A DNA stretch of 64,000 nucleotides, taken from positions 3,804,501 through 3,868,500 of the forward strand of contig CP126191.1 in the NCBI GenBank assembly GCA_030272155.1, given 5' to 3'. Shown in pieces: positions 54,499 through 64,000 of this stretch. Origin of the DNA: Tetradesmus obliquus. Taxonomy: Eukaryota; Chlorophyta; Chlorophyceae; Sphaeropleales; Scenedesmaceae. The notes under the pieces were generated by a model that made no database searches, was not told where the DNA came from, and saw nothing but the letters and a program-made list of their open reading frames with translations. Numbering within the stretch: the first letter of the stretch is position 1; every line of letters begins with the position of its first letter. The position numbers were made by a program, and so were the translations under genes.

Positions 54499-55616
54499 CG
54501 CTGCTGCTGCACCGCATGGCGCAGGCGACGCTGAAGGGCCAGCCGCCCAAAGTGCTGCTGCTGGTGGGCGACATGGGGCAGCTGCCTCCCATCTGCGGCC
54601 ACGGCAAACGCAGCAAGCGCAACCGCCGGCGCCGCAGCAAGCAGGCTGCAGCCCACCTGTGCCCACACTGCCACCTGCTGCGCTGCAGCGCCTTCCAGGA
54701 GGCCACCCACATCGAGCTCGATGTGGTGTACAGGCAGTCAGCAGACCCAGGCCTTGCAGAGTTCCTCGGCGGCGTGCGCAGCACGCGCCCCACTCAGCAG
54801 CAGCTGCAGGAGGCGCTGGGCGGCTGCTGGGGTCACAGCGCCGGCAGCATCGCCAGCCTGCTGGACATCAACACCACCGTGCTCTGCACGCACAACCGCG
54901 ATGTTCGCCGGCACAACGTGCAGGCACTGAAGTGGCACCACGCCAACAACCCAGCAGTGTCAGGCCCAGTGTACCGCGTCGACATGCAGCACGACGCGCA
55001 TCGCCACCGCCACATGCAGCCCTGGCTGGCCAAGCCAGGCTTCCACCTGCTGACCAACGTCGCCCAGGGCTGCAGGGTGGTGTACACCTCCACAGTCTGC
55101 AAGACGACCGGCGCCACCAACAGCGCGCTCGGCACCGTGGAGGAGGTGGTGCTGGGCCCGCCGCCGCCCTGCGCCGACCCGGGGCAGCCGTGGGTGCAGG
55201 CGCTGAAGGTGCGGCTTGACCTGGGCGGCCGCCTGGTCACCGTGACCCGATCCGTGCAGCGCACCACGCGCAGGCAGGACCAGGACTTCACCAAGGCCAC
55301 CTTCCCGCTGCTGCTGGGCTACGCCATCACAGCGCACCGTGCTCAAGGCGCCACCCTCGCCGGCCGCACCATCGTGCACGTGCGCAAGGCCTTTGCACCC
55401 GGCATGGTGTACGTGATGCTCAGCCGCGTCACCACCAGGGACAACCTGTACATCATCGGCCAGCTGCAGCCGGCAGACTTTGTGCCGGCAACAGCTGCAG
55501 CCTTCCCGCCGGAAGGAGATGCTGGCGTTGATGGCAGTAGCAGCAGCAGCAGCAGCAGCAGCAGCGAGGACAGCGACAGCGACCTGGTCGACACTTCGGG
55601 AGACGAGTCCAGCTAG
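54483..55616 (+). CDS. PIF1-type helicase C-terminal part of the Helentron
   Basis: LLLVGDMGQLPPI is PIF1/RecD-like motif III. AITAHRAQGATLAG is the motif V region with the typical HRAQG-type core, and GMVYVMLSRVTTRDNLYI is motif VI. A Cys/His cluster (HLCPHCHLLRCSAF) sits between. Walker A and the DE-box, which should lie upstream, are not present between the Rep end and this region, so the element carries an internal deletion and this copy should not unwind DNA. The protein ends with a Ser-rich acidic tail (SSSEDSDSDLVDTSGDESS). Confidence 0.8.
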
Positions 55617-56057
55617 CCTGTGTTGAGACACCACGCTTGAAACGACGCATGCATTTCCTGCTTGTGTAAACACGCAGCTTGTGGTGCCAGCATTGCCCTG
55701 TGGCGGGTCGTGAGCTGCGCCCAGCACTGCGCCGCACTTGTTGTGTCATGCAAGTGCAGGTGCGCTGGCACACGCTCCTGCTGCGGCTCTGTAACAAATT
55801 TGGCGGTGCAGTTCAAACAAGCATCGTCCATTCCAGGCTACGTCCAGGCAGCAAGCGCAGCGAGCATGTGCTCCTCCACACGAGATGCAGTCTCTTGATT
55901 GCTTATAAAGGAACACCGAAAGTCAATGCACATCGTAAGTGCCGATGCAGGCAATGACAACATGTTCAGCAGCAGCAGCAAGGGACGCCCCGAACCATGC
56001 AGATAACGACACAATAAACAAACACAACACAGCTTAACTCAACTTGCCATCCACTAG

Positions 56058-56451
56058 TTGCAAGTTGACAACATTAGCGTCTTGTGCGATTACGCCCTGC
56101 CTCCGGGCCGGGAAAAATGCGCCCACGAAGGGGGCACTGTCGGCGGCTTTCATCAAATGCCGTCGCTTTGCAAAACAACTGTACACGCACTGCATATTTC
56201 GGATGCTGCATCCCGTTTGTGAACAACGAAGCCAAAGGCAGCTAATCCTGTTACAAACAAGCGGTTTTTCCCTGTAGTTGTGTTGGGGCCGCAGATACAG
56301 TCGCTATTTTCATAGCAACATAGGAAAAGTAAAAATTGCCATGTCAGGGTCTGCAGTGCAGCAGGGCGTGCCGGCATGCGCGCCTGCAGGCAAGGACACT
56401 TGCGCCCACGAATGGGGCGCCAGTAACACCTTGAAGCAGTCGCAATGCTCG
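56058..56451 (+). mobile_element. Helentron-like unit F, 3'-truncated (394 bp)
   Basis: Begins TTGCAAGTTGAC directly after the CTAG of the coding element. It runs as in the other units to GCAATGCTCG, where the next unit starts, so the CTAG end is missing. Confidence 0.75.
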
Positions 56452-57182
56452 TTGCAAGTTGACAACATTAGCGTCTTGTGCGATTACGCCCTGCCTAGGC
56501 GGAGGCCTCCGGGCCGGGAAAAACGCGCCCACGAAGGGGGCACTGTCAGCGGCTTTCATCAAATGCTGTAGCTGTGCAAAAAAACTGTAAACGCACTGCA
56601 TATGTCGGATGCTGCATTCCGGTTGTGAACAACGACGCCAAAGGCAGCTAATCCTGTTACAAACAAGCGGCTCTTCCCTGTAGTCGTGTTGGGGCCGCAG
56701 ATGCAGTCGCTGTTTTCATAGCAACATAGGAACAGTACAAATCGCCGTGTCAGGGTCTGCAATGTAGCAGGGCGTGCCGGCATGCCCGCCTGCAGGCAAG
56801 GACACTGACGCCCACGAATGAGGCGCCAGTAAAACCTTGGGGCAGTTGGACTCCTGTTTTATTTCACATCATAATGCATTGTACAGCCGGACACGGTAAC
56901 AGGGCGTGCCGGCATGCGCGCCTGCAGGCAAGGACACTTGCGCCCACGAATGGGGCACCAGTCGAGCCTTGAAGCAGTCGCAATGCTCGTTACCTCCTTA
57001 GATTAACCTATTCAAAACGTCTAATGCGGTATCGAGGGCGTGCTAGCATGCACGCGTCATTGCCAACGCCTGTCGCGCCCACGACTGCAGTTCACAGGCG
57101 CCAACCAGGGACGCCACATCCATGCACATAAAGGCGCGATAACAAAACACAACACAGCTTAAATCAACTTGCCTTCCACTAG
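56452..57182 (+). mobile_element. Helentron-like unit G, chimeric (731 bp)
   Basis: Starts TTGCAAG and ends CTAG at 57182, where hAT sequence resumes. It holds an extra ~145 bp: after the first palindrome block comes the variant GGGGCAGTTGGACTCCTG otherwise seen only in the coding element (51176-51231). A second palindrome block and an ordinary unit 3' half follow. It also has a small insertion (GCCTAGGCGGAGGC) near 56493. This reads as a join between the left end of the coding element and the right part of a short unit. Confidence 0.75.
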
Positions 57183-57636
57183 TTTTTGATTTTATTACTA
57201 TAATCACTAGTGTTATTGCAGCTGCAGATTTGAAGAAAGGTTCTGACTTCTTAAGGGACCCATCCTGGGCACTGCATGCTGCAGGCTGCTGGCTACAGCC
57301 TTCACCCACTGGCAGTGGATAAGCTGAGCGTGGCATGAGTGTGTGCTGGGCTCCTACTGGTGTTTAGCCCTATTCTAATGTGGTTATATGAAAGTATGTA
57401 CACTTTTAGATGCTTTTGACGTGAGCTGCTGCTGTCCTGCGTCTCAAAGCGGACGTTTTGCAATGATTTCACTCCGTGCAGTGGGGCGTATCGACGAGTG
57501 AAATTTGAAACGGAATTTGAAATGAAATGAAAGGAATCGAAACGTGAAATTTGAAACGGCACACCCCTCATTGACGACACCGAACAACAGACTTGGCAGC
57601 TGGTGTGTACTGTGTGGTTGAATCGCTCTCTGCTAA

Positions 57637-57723
57637 GCGTTGCCTCGTTGCTGGCACATCGACAGCAGCTATCCATCGAGCGTTGCCTCGTTGCTAGCAC
57701 ATATCGACAGCAGCTGTCCATCA
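57637..57723. repeat. Two-copy 43-bp tandem repeat
   Basis: GCGTTGCCTCGTTGCTGGCAC at 57637 recurs at 57680 with minor changes, each followed by ATCGACAGCAGCT. It lies between the hAT right end and the start of the nuclease-kinase gene. Confidence 0.85.
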
Positions 57724-57905
57724 TTAGATTGCATGTATTCACGCCTCCGCAAAGTTCTTGTAGAAAAGTGATTGGGAAACACTCAGTGCTGCGCTTGCGC
57801 ATCCGCAGCTTCAGTCCAAGGAGTTCAGGAGGTGCGACGAGGCTTCTACCATTGCTCCTTAATTCCACGGAGTATCAACACAATAACACGTTCCAACATC
57901 CATTC

Positions 57906-60900
57906 ATGGATGTTAATGCGCCGCGCTTCGGCCATACAGCAGGAGCCGAGTTGGCAGGGGTGTCCACCATGCAGCAGGAGCTGGAAAGCATTCAAGCTGA
58001 GCTGGCAGGCCATGAGGCTCGGTTAGAGGAGGTCAGAGCTGGCATTCACGATGCGAAAGCATCCAACAACCGTGAGGAGTGGCAGCAGCTGCAGGCGCTG
58101 GAGCTAGAGTTGCTGGGGGTCATCAGAGAGTTGCAAGCCAAAGAGAACAGGCTGAGCAGCCAGTCTGGTGAGTCATGAGAATCTCAGGGAGACCCTGTGT
58201 ACTGCAGCAGGAACCCCAGTTTTGTTGGTGCAGGCAGTGTTGTTGCTGGCAGCTCTGCATGTCGGTACGCAGTAACACGGAGCCTTGCTGATTATGCTAG
58301 GCGCTCTTGAAGCCAATGCATGCTGACCGACAAGGCGTTTCCACTGTTCTAAATCAGTCGGATGACTGGGAAGCTGTAGCATTAGACAAGCTTTCAAATG
58401 CGCCACTGAAAGCTGCAGATGCGCTGACTCAATCAGGGTGTCCATCAGGCTGTACACAGGCTGTCATTATGCGCTGCGTGCAGCGTGGGTGAAAATGTCT
58501 ATTGTTTGCCACCAGAACCATAGAATTTGGCAACAGCTCAGCAGGTGGTTGGATCTTGGAGATGCGAGCAATCCTGGGGTTGCACACCTTGCTCACAACA
58601 TGCATGCTTGCCTGTGGAAGAGGATTGCTGCTGCATTTGAAGCAGCTGTGAAACCAAGCAGAAGCAGTCTTAGCCATTACAAGTGCTGCATGCATCACCA
58701 CATGCAACATGCCAGCCACGGTTGCTCAACTTTGGTGCTCACTCAAGGGTGTGCAGCAGCACCCTGCATGGCCCCTGGTGGACAACCTGGTGTTGCTATG
58801 TTTTTTTCCGATGGTGCTGTAGCAAGTGCTTTGCTGCATGCATGCAACCTGTTCAATGCACACGATGCCTGCTTGTGTCCGTGTTGATGATGCATGCTGC
58901 GGTGTGGAATGTGCTGTGCTGCGTGCTTATCATCGCTGTCTTTGGCAGGGCTCCTCTCAGCAAAGGAGTACATCATGCAGCCGCTGCCTCGAATGCCGCG
59001 CCGCACCTCAGACCGCGCATCCTCATCCATGACACAACCACGCCACGCCCGCACGTTTGACGGCATAGAGGAGATGCCTGGCTTTGTCAACAAAGTGAAT
59101 GAGTTTGTGCACAGGCTGCCTGAAGGCCCCAAGAAGTACAACAAACTGGTGATTGCAGAAAGGCACATGTTGTGGTTGGGATGGTTGGCTCCTGGCTTGA
59201 TTGGCTGGCTGCAAGTAATGCAATTTGCTTGTGAAAGTTGCATCAATAACACACATCAAAGCAGAGGTTGGTCCTGGTGATGCTGCAAGCCTCAAAGTTG
59301 TGTTCTTCGTGGGTGTGCGCTGAGAGCACAGCCTTACCAAGTGGTGTGTGTATGTGTGTGCACGCACAAAGGTGTGCTTGCGTGCATGCGTGCGCATGTG
59401 TGCTCGTGTGGTACAAGACATCACATGTTTGTGCGGTATGCCCATGCCCTTGACGCTTCCCTCCCGCCTCCCATGTCCGCCTGCCTCGCACCCAGGTCTA
59501 CCGGGCGACTGCGACCCAAGGCGAGCCAGAGGTCATGTTAAATGGTGCTGCAGACGAGAGCTATGTGCGAGCTTGTCTGATTCGTGCCATGGAGGGCGTG
59601 AGCGAGGTGGCAGCTGACCTGGGCATTGGTGGGTGGGTTTGCATGGCCACCAGAGGCAGTTGTTTGCCATGATGCTGTGTACCATGCTGTCCGGTCGTGT
59701 GCCACTGCTGGAGCGACGGCTGCTCATGCACGTGTTCCTGCTTATATCCTTGCTGTGAGTCAATTTTTGAAGAGCGACTCACGCATGCAACCAACACTTA
59801 TCCCCTGACCTGCTCACTCTGACCTACAGGCACAGAATATATTGATGGTGGCAGCGGCCGGTCAGCCTCATTCACTGATATGCTGGTGCGCAAGTGTGGC
59901 ACATCTGTGTATGCGGATGCCTCGAGGCTGGTCCTTGGTGTGTTTGAAGTCAAAGGCAGCTGGCAGCTGAAGCTGGATGGCAACATGTCCCTGCAGGCTG
60001 CACTGGCTGATGAGAACCTGGGGCCATCTGTGGCCAAGGTCATCCAGCAGGTGAGCGCTGGGGCCCGCTGGTATGTGGCCTTTCACTTTCCCTCAGTGGT
60101 CAACGAGGGCATGAAGGAGGTGGGAGGGAGGGGGAGAGGACGCAGGGAGCGATATGCACAGATGTTGGTGTATGGCGGCTTACCGCTAGGCTGGGTGTCG
60201 CCTTTCCTTGCTGCTCACATGGTATGCGCCGCATGGTACTGCATCACAACACCTGCTGCAGGCTTATGGAGATGCGGTCATGGATGAGGCCCCACTGCTG
60301 CTGGTCAGCAACTGGCACACCACCTTCCTGTTCAGCCGCCGCCTTGATGATGTGCGAAACAAGACACTGCAGGTGTCGCAGTGGGCCTGGGACAGCACAG
60401 ATGTGCCCCCTTTGGGTGCGTTCCTGTATGTTTTGCACCGAGCGCACCAGCTGTGGCACAATGACGCCAAGCAGCAGCTGCCAAGGGCTGGCGTTCCTGT
60501 CACGCCCCGATCTGGATACGAGGTGCAGCTGGGCAGCAGGCAGGTGCAGCTGGGCACCCACTTTGGTGGGTGGCGACCAGCACCTTCACGCAGCCAGCAA
60601 CGCCGCACCAGCGTCGCATGGCAGCCCTTTCAGGCAGGTGGTGAGGGTGACGCTGCTGAGGAGCTCCACAGTGACACCAGCAGCTTGCTGTTGCCAATCT
60701 ACAGCAGTAGCAGCAGCAGCCACAACAGTAGCAGCGATGATGGTGCTGGCCAGTTTGATGCAGTGGCTTGGGCAGAAGGTGTTGCCAGCTGGAGTTCAGC
60801 TGCAGTGGCAGTTGAAGCTCTGCCAGTTCTATCCAGCTGCACAGACTGCAGCAGCATGTGTTTGAGCAGCAGCAGCAATCGCCGTGTCTTCAAGGTAGAT

Positions 60901-61619
60901 TTACAGGCAGTTCAGGGGTAGGGCATGGCGCCGAGGGGGCGGGGAACACCAAGCATGCATACATGATCATCATCATGTTACCCATTAAGCCATAGCATCA
61001 ACGCCATCGGCCCAAGCATGCATACAAGCATATCAGGGAGTGGCAGCAAGCAGTTGCAACGTTGGGTTGTGTGTGCCTGACATTGCTTCAGGAGCATCTG
61101 AGATGGGATGGGACGTGCCTAGCTGGGCCACTTTGCCTGTTCCAGTTTGTGTGGCCCGGCCATCAAGGCTTATGCTGTCTATTTCACACTGCATTGCAGG
61201 GCTTGGTAGATGGATCGCCTGCCGCACTCAAGACATTCAATGTCAAGGACCACTACGCCATGTCGGCGTTGGTGGCAGAGGCTTCAGCCTATGTGATGCT
61301 TCAGGCAAAGTGGGGAGTATGCATGCCCAAGCTGCTGGCGCTGGGTCGGCTGCCACACAGCGGCGTGCCTGTGCTGGCACTGAGCTTGGGCGAGCCCTTG
61401 AGCACGCAGCTGCTGAAGCAGCATGGCACTGCTGCTAAAGCATGCCTGAAGGGTCTTCACAAAGCTGGGTTTGCACACGGTGATGTGCGTGCCAGCAACT
61501 TCCTACTGATTGATGGCAAAGTTGTTGTGTGCGACCTTGAGACGTGTTGTGCAGCTGATGAGCAGGCTTGTGATCAGGACTTGGACCGGCTGGATTGCTT
61601 GCTGAATAGCAGCAGTTGA
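57906..61619 (+). CDS. PD-(D/E)XK-nuclease-like plus protein kinase fusion (Crinkler/FunK1-like architecture)
   Basis: Six exons in phase: 57906-58167, 58949-59148, 59496-59628, 59830-60050, 60262-60894, 61200-61619; about 622 aa. Residues ~20-85 form a coiled coil (MQQELESIQAELAGHEARLEE). A basic linker follows, then FDGIEEMPGFVNKVNEFV. A restriction-endonuclease-like core reads YADASRLVLGVFEVKGSW, with a candidate D-(x)n-E-x-K centre, and a conserved Gln in VIQQAYGDAV. After a Ser-rich linker, a kinase-like C-lobe shows AALKTFNV, an alpha-C Glu in LVAEASAY, HGDVRASNFLL (catalytic Asp and metal Asn) and DLE in place of DFG. The nucleotide loop is poorly defined and an extra exon may be missing before 61200. 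Similar nuclease-kinase fusions occur in fungal and oomycete Crinkler-type and FunK1 families; what this one does is unknown. Confidence 0.65.
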
Positions 61620-61661
61620 GCAGCTGCAATAGTAGCAGGGGTGGTCGTGGCGCGTTGTGCT

Positions 61662-61666
61662 TGTAA
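61662..61666 (+). terminator. Candidate TGTAA polyadenylation signal of the nuclease-kinase gene
   Basis: TGTAA 43 bases after the stop codon, the usual chlorophyte signal. Confidence 0.4.
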
Positions 61667-61727
61667 CTCTCTGGCTGGGACGGCAAGGCGGGTTCAGCAT
61701 CAGGGTTCAGCACTCAGGCCCACACTG

Positions 61728-61805
61728 AGTGCCTCTATTGCATCCCTGTGTGCCTCTGTTGCATCCCTGTGTGCCTCTTGCATCCCTGTGTGCCTCTATT
61801 GCATT
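61728..61805. repeat. ~21-bp minisatellite
   Basis: Four imperfect copies of GTGTGCCTCTRTTGCATCCCT (one shortened), fading into related sequence to about 61835. Confidence 0.85.
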
Positions 61806-62362
61806 GCCTCTAGTGCATGACTGTCTGCCTCCACCGCAGCCTATTGCTGCGACCTTTGTGCATAGAATGTATGCATGGCGGTGCTCCTGTGGCTGTATTA
61901 CTGGGTGAAGTGCATGCTGCTGATGACAGCAGCATGACAACCAACAGCATTCTCTTTTAAACCAGGGGCGCGTGAAATGCAGTGGCTGCGCACACAGCAA
62001 CAATCATGATGATCATGTGGGATAGGAGGGCTGGTGCTCTGGGTAGCGGCGCTGTGGTTTTGACAAAAAGGTTTCATCTTGCATGTCAATTGTTTTGAAA
62101 ACAAGTAGGAAGTTCCTGCCGCTCCAGTGGGGTGCGTGGTCGAGTGGCGTTATTGCGATGGCTCAATGCGTAGTTCAAAATTGATGGTTGCATGTCAGTG
62201 GAGCAAAGTGGTGTGCCGTCAGCTTCGGTGCACCGTGCCACGTGGCACACTCCCGGCAGCTTCCTACAGTCTGACACACTGGCAGTCCCTGAGCTGGTTT
62301 GCCACGTGGCTGAGCGCTTGCATTGCTTGCAACCTCAAAACCGACATGATACCATTGTTATG

Positions 62363-62392
62363 AGGCGTTACGTAACGCCTGTATACAGGCGT
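62363..62392. repeat. Two overlapping perfect 18-bp palindromes
   Basis: AGGCGTTACGTAACGCCT (62363-62380) and ACGCCTGTATACAGGCGT (62375-62392) are both perfect palindromes and share six bases. A related palindrome, ATGTTACGTAACAT, lies at about 62471-62484. Confidence 0.9.
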
Positions 62393-62983
62393 CAAGTGGC
62401 GTTGATGCTATGGCCTGATGGGTGACATGATGATGATGATGAAGTGGCGGCTGTGGAGGCGCAGCATAGCTATGTTACGTAACATGTATACATGGTACCT
62501 TGACAAGCGGGCGCTGCACAGCGCTGCTCAGCGACACCGCCATTGGCAGCGCACAGCAGCGTGCAGCTGCAGCTAGAAGCCCGTCCACAACCTGCTTGCA
62601 TGCATCCACATGCAATCCTTTTGACAACAACCTGCGGTGACGGGCTGCACTTGAGAAACAGCTTGAGCTCAAAGTATGAAAGCTGTTGCACGCGCTGTTG
62701 CAACAATATGATACTGCACCGAAGTGCAGGCATGCACTGGCCCCATGCAACTGCTCAACAGCGCCTCACAGCACAGCTGCTGTAGGAACCGTCATGATAT
62801 GTATGCAGCCAATTTGGCTGCTGCTCGCACCACAGCTGCAGTGGTACTACGACATAGTATGCCAGGTGTGCACGTGCCCCGCACGACTCGATGCATGTCG
62901 CCGTTAACACTGAAGCAACACGAAAGTATCTGCTACACACTTCTTTGAACAGCTTCCTGCGGCTAGTAATCCTCCTGCAGCCG

Positions 62984-63749
62984 CTACTTGAGCTGCTTGA
63001 GTGCGTCGCCCTGGCCCTGGAAGAACAGGAATGACAGCACAAAGTCTGCCACGAAGATCATCACCAGGCTGATCACCACGGCACTGGTGGTGCTCTCACC
63101 CACACCCTTGGCGCCACCACTGGTGGTGAAGCCCCACGCACAGCTGATCTGCAGGTGGCACAGGGGCAAAACATGCAGCAACACGGTGCAGCTAGGCAGC
63201 AGGAAGACATACGTTTGGGTGCTTTTGGGGCGGCCTGCATCTGCTGCCTGCTCACTGGCCTGTAAGGCTGATAACAGCCAGCCAACACCGGCAGGCACAG
63301 GCTGAAGCTGGATGCATACGTACGCTCGCTGCATGCATCAATGACGTCGTGCCGATCGCAATGGGGTTCTTCATAACCACACAGACGTCTACTGCGATTT
63401 CACAGTGCAGGGTTGGCTCATGCCCAACAGACATTGCTGCAGCCTGCTGCAGGCATACATCCTATTGCCGCCGCACCGTGCTGATGATGAGCCCGAACAC
63501 CCAGCCAGGTGTGCAGAGTCAGCCCAGGCCCCCACAGAGCAAACAGTGCTGGCAACACAGTACTTGCAACTTCCAGCCTGCTGCATCCTGCCCCCTCACT
63601 CACCGTGCTGATGATGAGCCCGAAGACCCAGGCCTTGATGCAGCTGGTGATCACGTCATAGCCGCTCAGCGCGCGCCGCGCACTGTCCAGGATCACGTTG
63701 GCGGGCACATCGTACACCAGGTCCGCCAGCAGCACCGAGGCACCAATGC
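62984..63749 (-). CDS. TGD1/MlaE-type lipid ABC transporter permease (5' partial)
   Basis: Two 3' exons are visible, 63749-63604 and 63148-62984, joined in phase; the rest lies beyond the right edge. The protein reads GIGASVLLADLVYDVPANVI, then YDVITSCIKAWVFGLIISTI, SCAWGFTTSGGAKGVGESTT and two membrane segments, ending LKQLK. This matches the C-terminal half of MlaE permeases and of plant TGD1, which with TGD2 and TGD3 imports ER-derived lipid into the plastid. The conserved V-G-x-(A/S)-T-T-x-A-V-V block is intact. Plastid inner-envelope location is inferred from the plant orthologue. The acceptor region of the first visible exon is triplicated upstream. Confidence 0.88.
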
Positions 63750-63996
63750 CTGCACAGCCAGCATACGATTACAAGACATGAGTTATTGAAACATTAGGCT
63801 TCAAGGCAGAGCATTTGCAAGCAGGCACATCCCACACCAGGTCGGCCAGCAGCGCTGACGCGCCAATGCCTGCAGTGCAACAAACACCAAGCATGTGGCC
63901 ACATCAGGCCAGCACTAGATCTCAAGGTGGACTGTTTGCAGGCAAGTCATACACCAGGTCCGCCAGCAGCACTGAGGCGCCGATGCCTGCACAGCC
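63701..63996 (-). repeat. Three tandem copies of the TGD1-like exon 5' part and acceptor
   Basis: The exon start encoding GIGASVLLADLVYDV, with its acceptor (63751-63750), recurs at about 63823-63872 and 63940-63994, with the common AATGCCTGCA/GATGCCTGCA border spaced ~120 bp. Both upstream copies keep an AG border and most of the codons. They are either intronic relics or alternative acceptors; the true upstream exon is outside the window. Confidence 0.85.
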
Positions 63997-64000
63997 AGCC

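Larger units (their letters stand above)
50806..56057 (+). mobile_element. Helentron-like element carrying a Rep/helicase gene (5.25 kb)
   Basis: The left ~350 bp match the 5' half of the short units and the right ~70 bp match their 3' end (CAACTTGCCATCCACTAG). Between them lies the coding region 51434-55616. Both borders abut short units at exact CTAG/TTGCAAG joins. It is therefore a candidate parent of the short units, joined in the same tandem array. The 5' end has a variant segment near 51176-51231 shared only with unit G. Confidence 0.75.
44887..57570 (+). mobile_element. hAT DNA transposon, 12.7 kb between ends, interrupted by a Helentron array
   Basis: Left end 44887 begins TGGGGGTGTGCCATTTCACG. 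The right end, read inward from 57570, begins TGAGGGGTGTGCCGTTTCA: inverted repeats with one indel and few changes, typical hAT ends. Both ends carry subterminal clusters of GAAATTT/GAAACGG words (44920-44985 and 57496-57560). The flanking octamers TCGACGAG (44879-44886) and TTGACGAC (57571-57578) agree at six of eight bases, a possible worn target-site duplication. Without the inserted array (48484-57182) the element would be about 4 kb, a normal hAT size. The transposase gene fills the left part; 57183-57570 is its right, non-coding end. Confidence 0.82.
61620..62983. other. Intergenic region between convergent genes
   Basis: Apart from the minisatellite at 61728-61805 and the palindromes at 62363-62392 and 62471-62484, no gene or RNA was recognised. 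It holds the 3' UTRs of both flanking genes. Confidence 0.5.

Noticed and set aside
54482-55219. 245-codon Arg/His/Ala-rich frame overlapping the helicase
   Set aside because: Shadow of the PIF1-type helicase frame 54516-55616, which carries the motifs.
48484-57182. CRISPR-like or satellite array
   Set aside because: Units are ~586 bp with defined TTGCAAG and CTAG termini and no spacers; transposon ends explain them better.

Overview
The window looks like nuclear DNA of a chlorophyte green alga. The genes are dense in introns with GT-AG borders, many donors are GTGAG, and introns and low-complexity protein segments are saturated with CTG/CAG runs that read as poly-Q, poly-A and poly-S. The gene set fits a photosynthetic eukaryote: a plastid-type threonine deaminase, a TGD1/MlaE-type plastid lipid permease, an SR-protein kinase and a ZCCHC8-like RNA-decay scaffold. 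A Sphaeropleales (Scenedesmus-like) source is a guess from base and codon texture. Exon chains below were assembled by hand from frame continuity and splice consensus and have not been tested against transcripts.

Layout. 0.15-2.6 kb (-): Tudor-like/TFIIS-central-domain chromatin protein, running off the left edge. 3.0-8.6 kb (+): threonine deaminase, 13 exons. 9.9-12.6 kb (+): mitochondrial carrier. 14.1-18.9 kb (+): secreted periplasmic-binding-protein-like protein. 21.2-24.6 kb (+): membrane-anchored sulfotransferase-like protein. 27.9-31.4 kb (-): GH79 heparanase-like glycosidase. 31.8-34.5 kb (+): ZCCHC8-like protein, divergent from the GH79 gene. 34.9-40.0 kb (+): SRPK. 41.0-42.4 kb (+): secreted PhlG-like protein. 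42.4-44.9 kb: repeat-rich DNA with two doubtful small ORFs. 44.9-57.6 kb: a nested transposon complex. 57.9-61.6 kb (+): a PD-(D/E)XK-like nuclease plus protein kinase fusion. 63.0 kb to the right edge (-): TGD1-like permease, partial.

The transposon complex is the main accessory feature. A hAT element has matching ends at 44887 and 57570 and its transposase gene in the left part. Its right part is interrupted by an 8.7-kb head-to-tail array of Helentron (Helitron2)-like elements: about 586-bp non-autonomous units on both sides of a 5.25-kb copy that carries a Rep and PIF1-type helicase gene. Units meet at exact CTAG/TTGCAAG junctions, as expected from rolling-circle read-through.

A second theme is structural. 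In at least four host genes a segment spanning an exon-intron border has been tandemly copied into the adjacent intron, leaving decayed decoy exon ends. The nuclease-kinase fusion, 336 bp from the hAT end, is the gene most likely to belong to a poorly described system.
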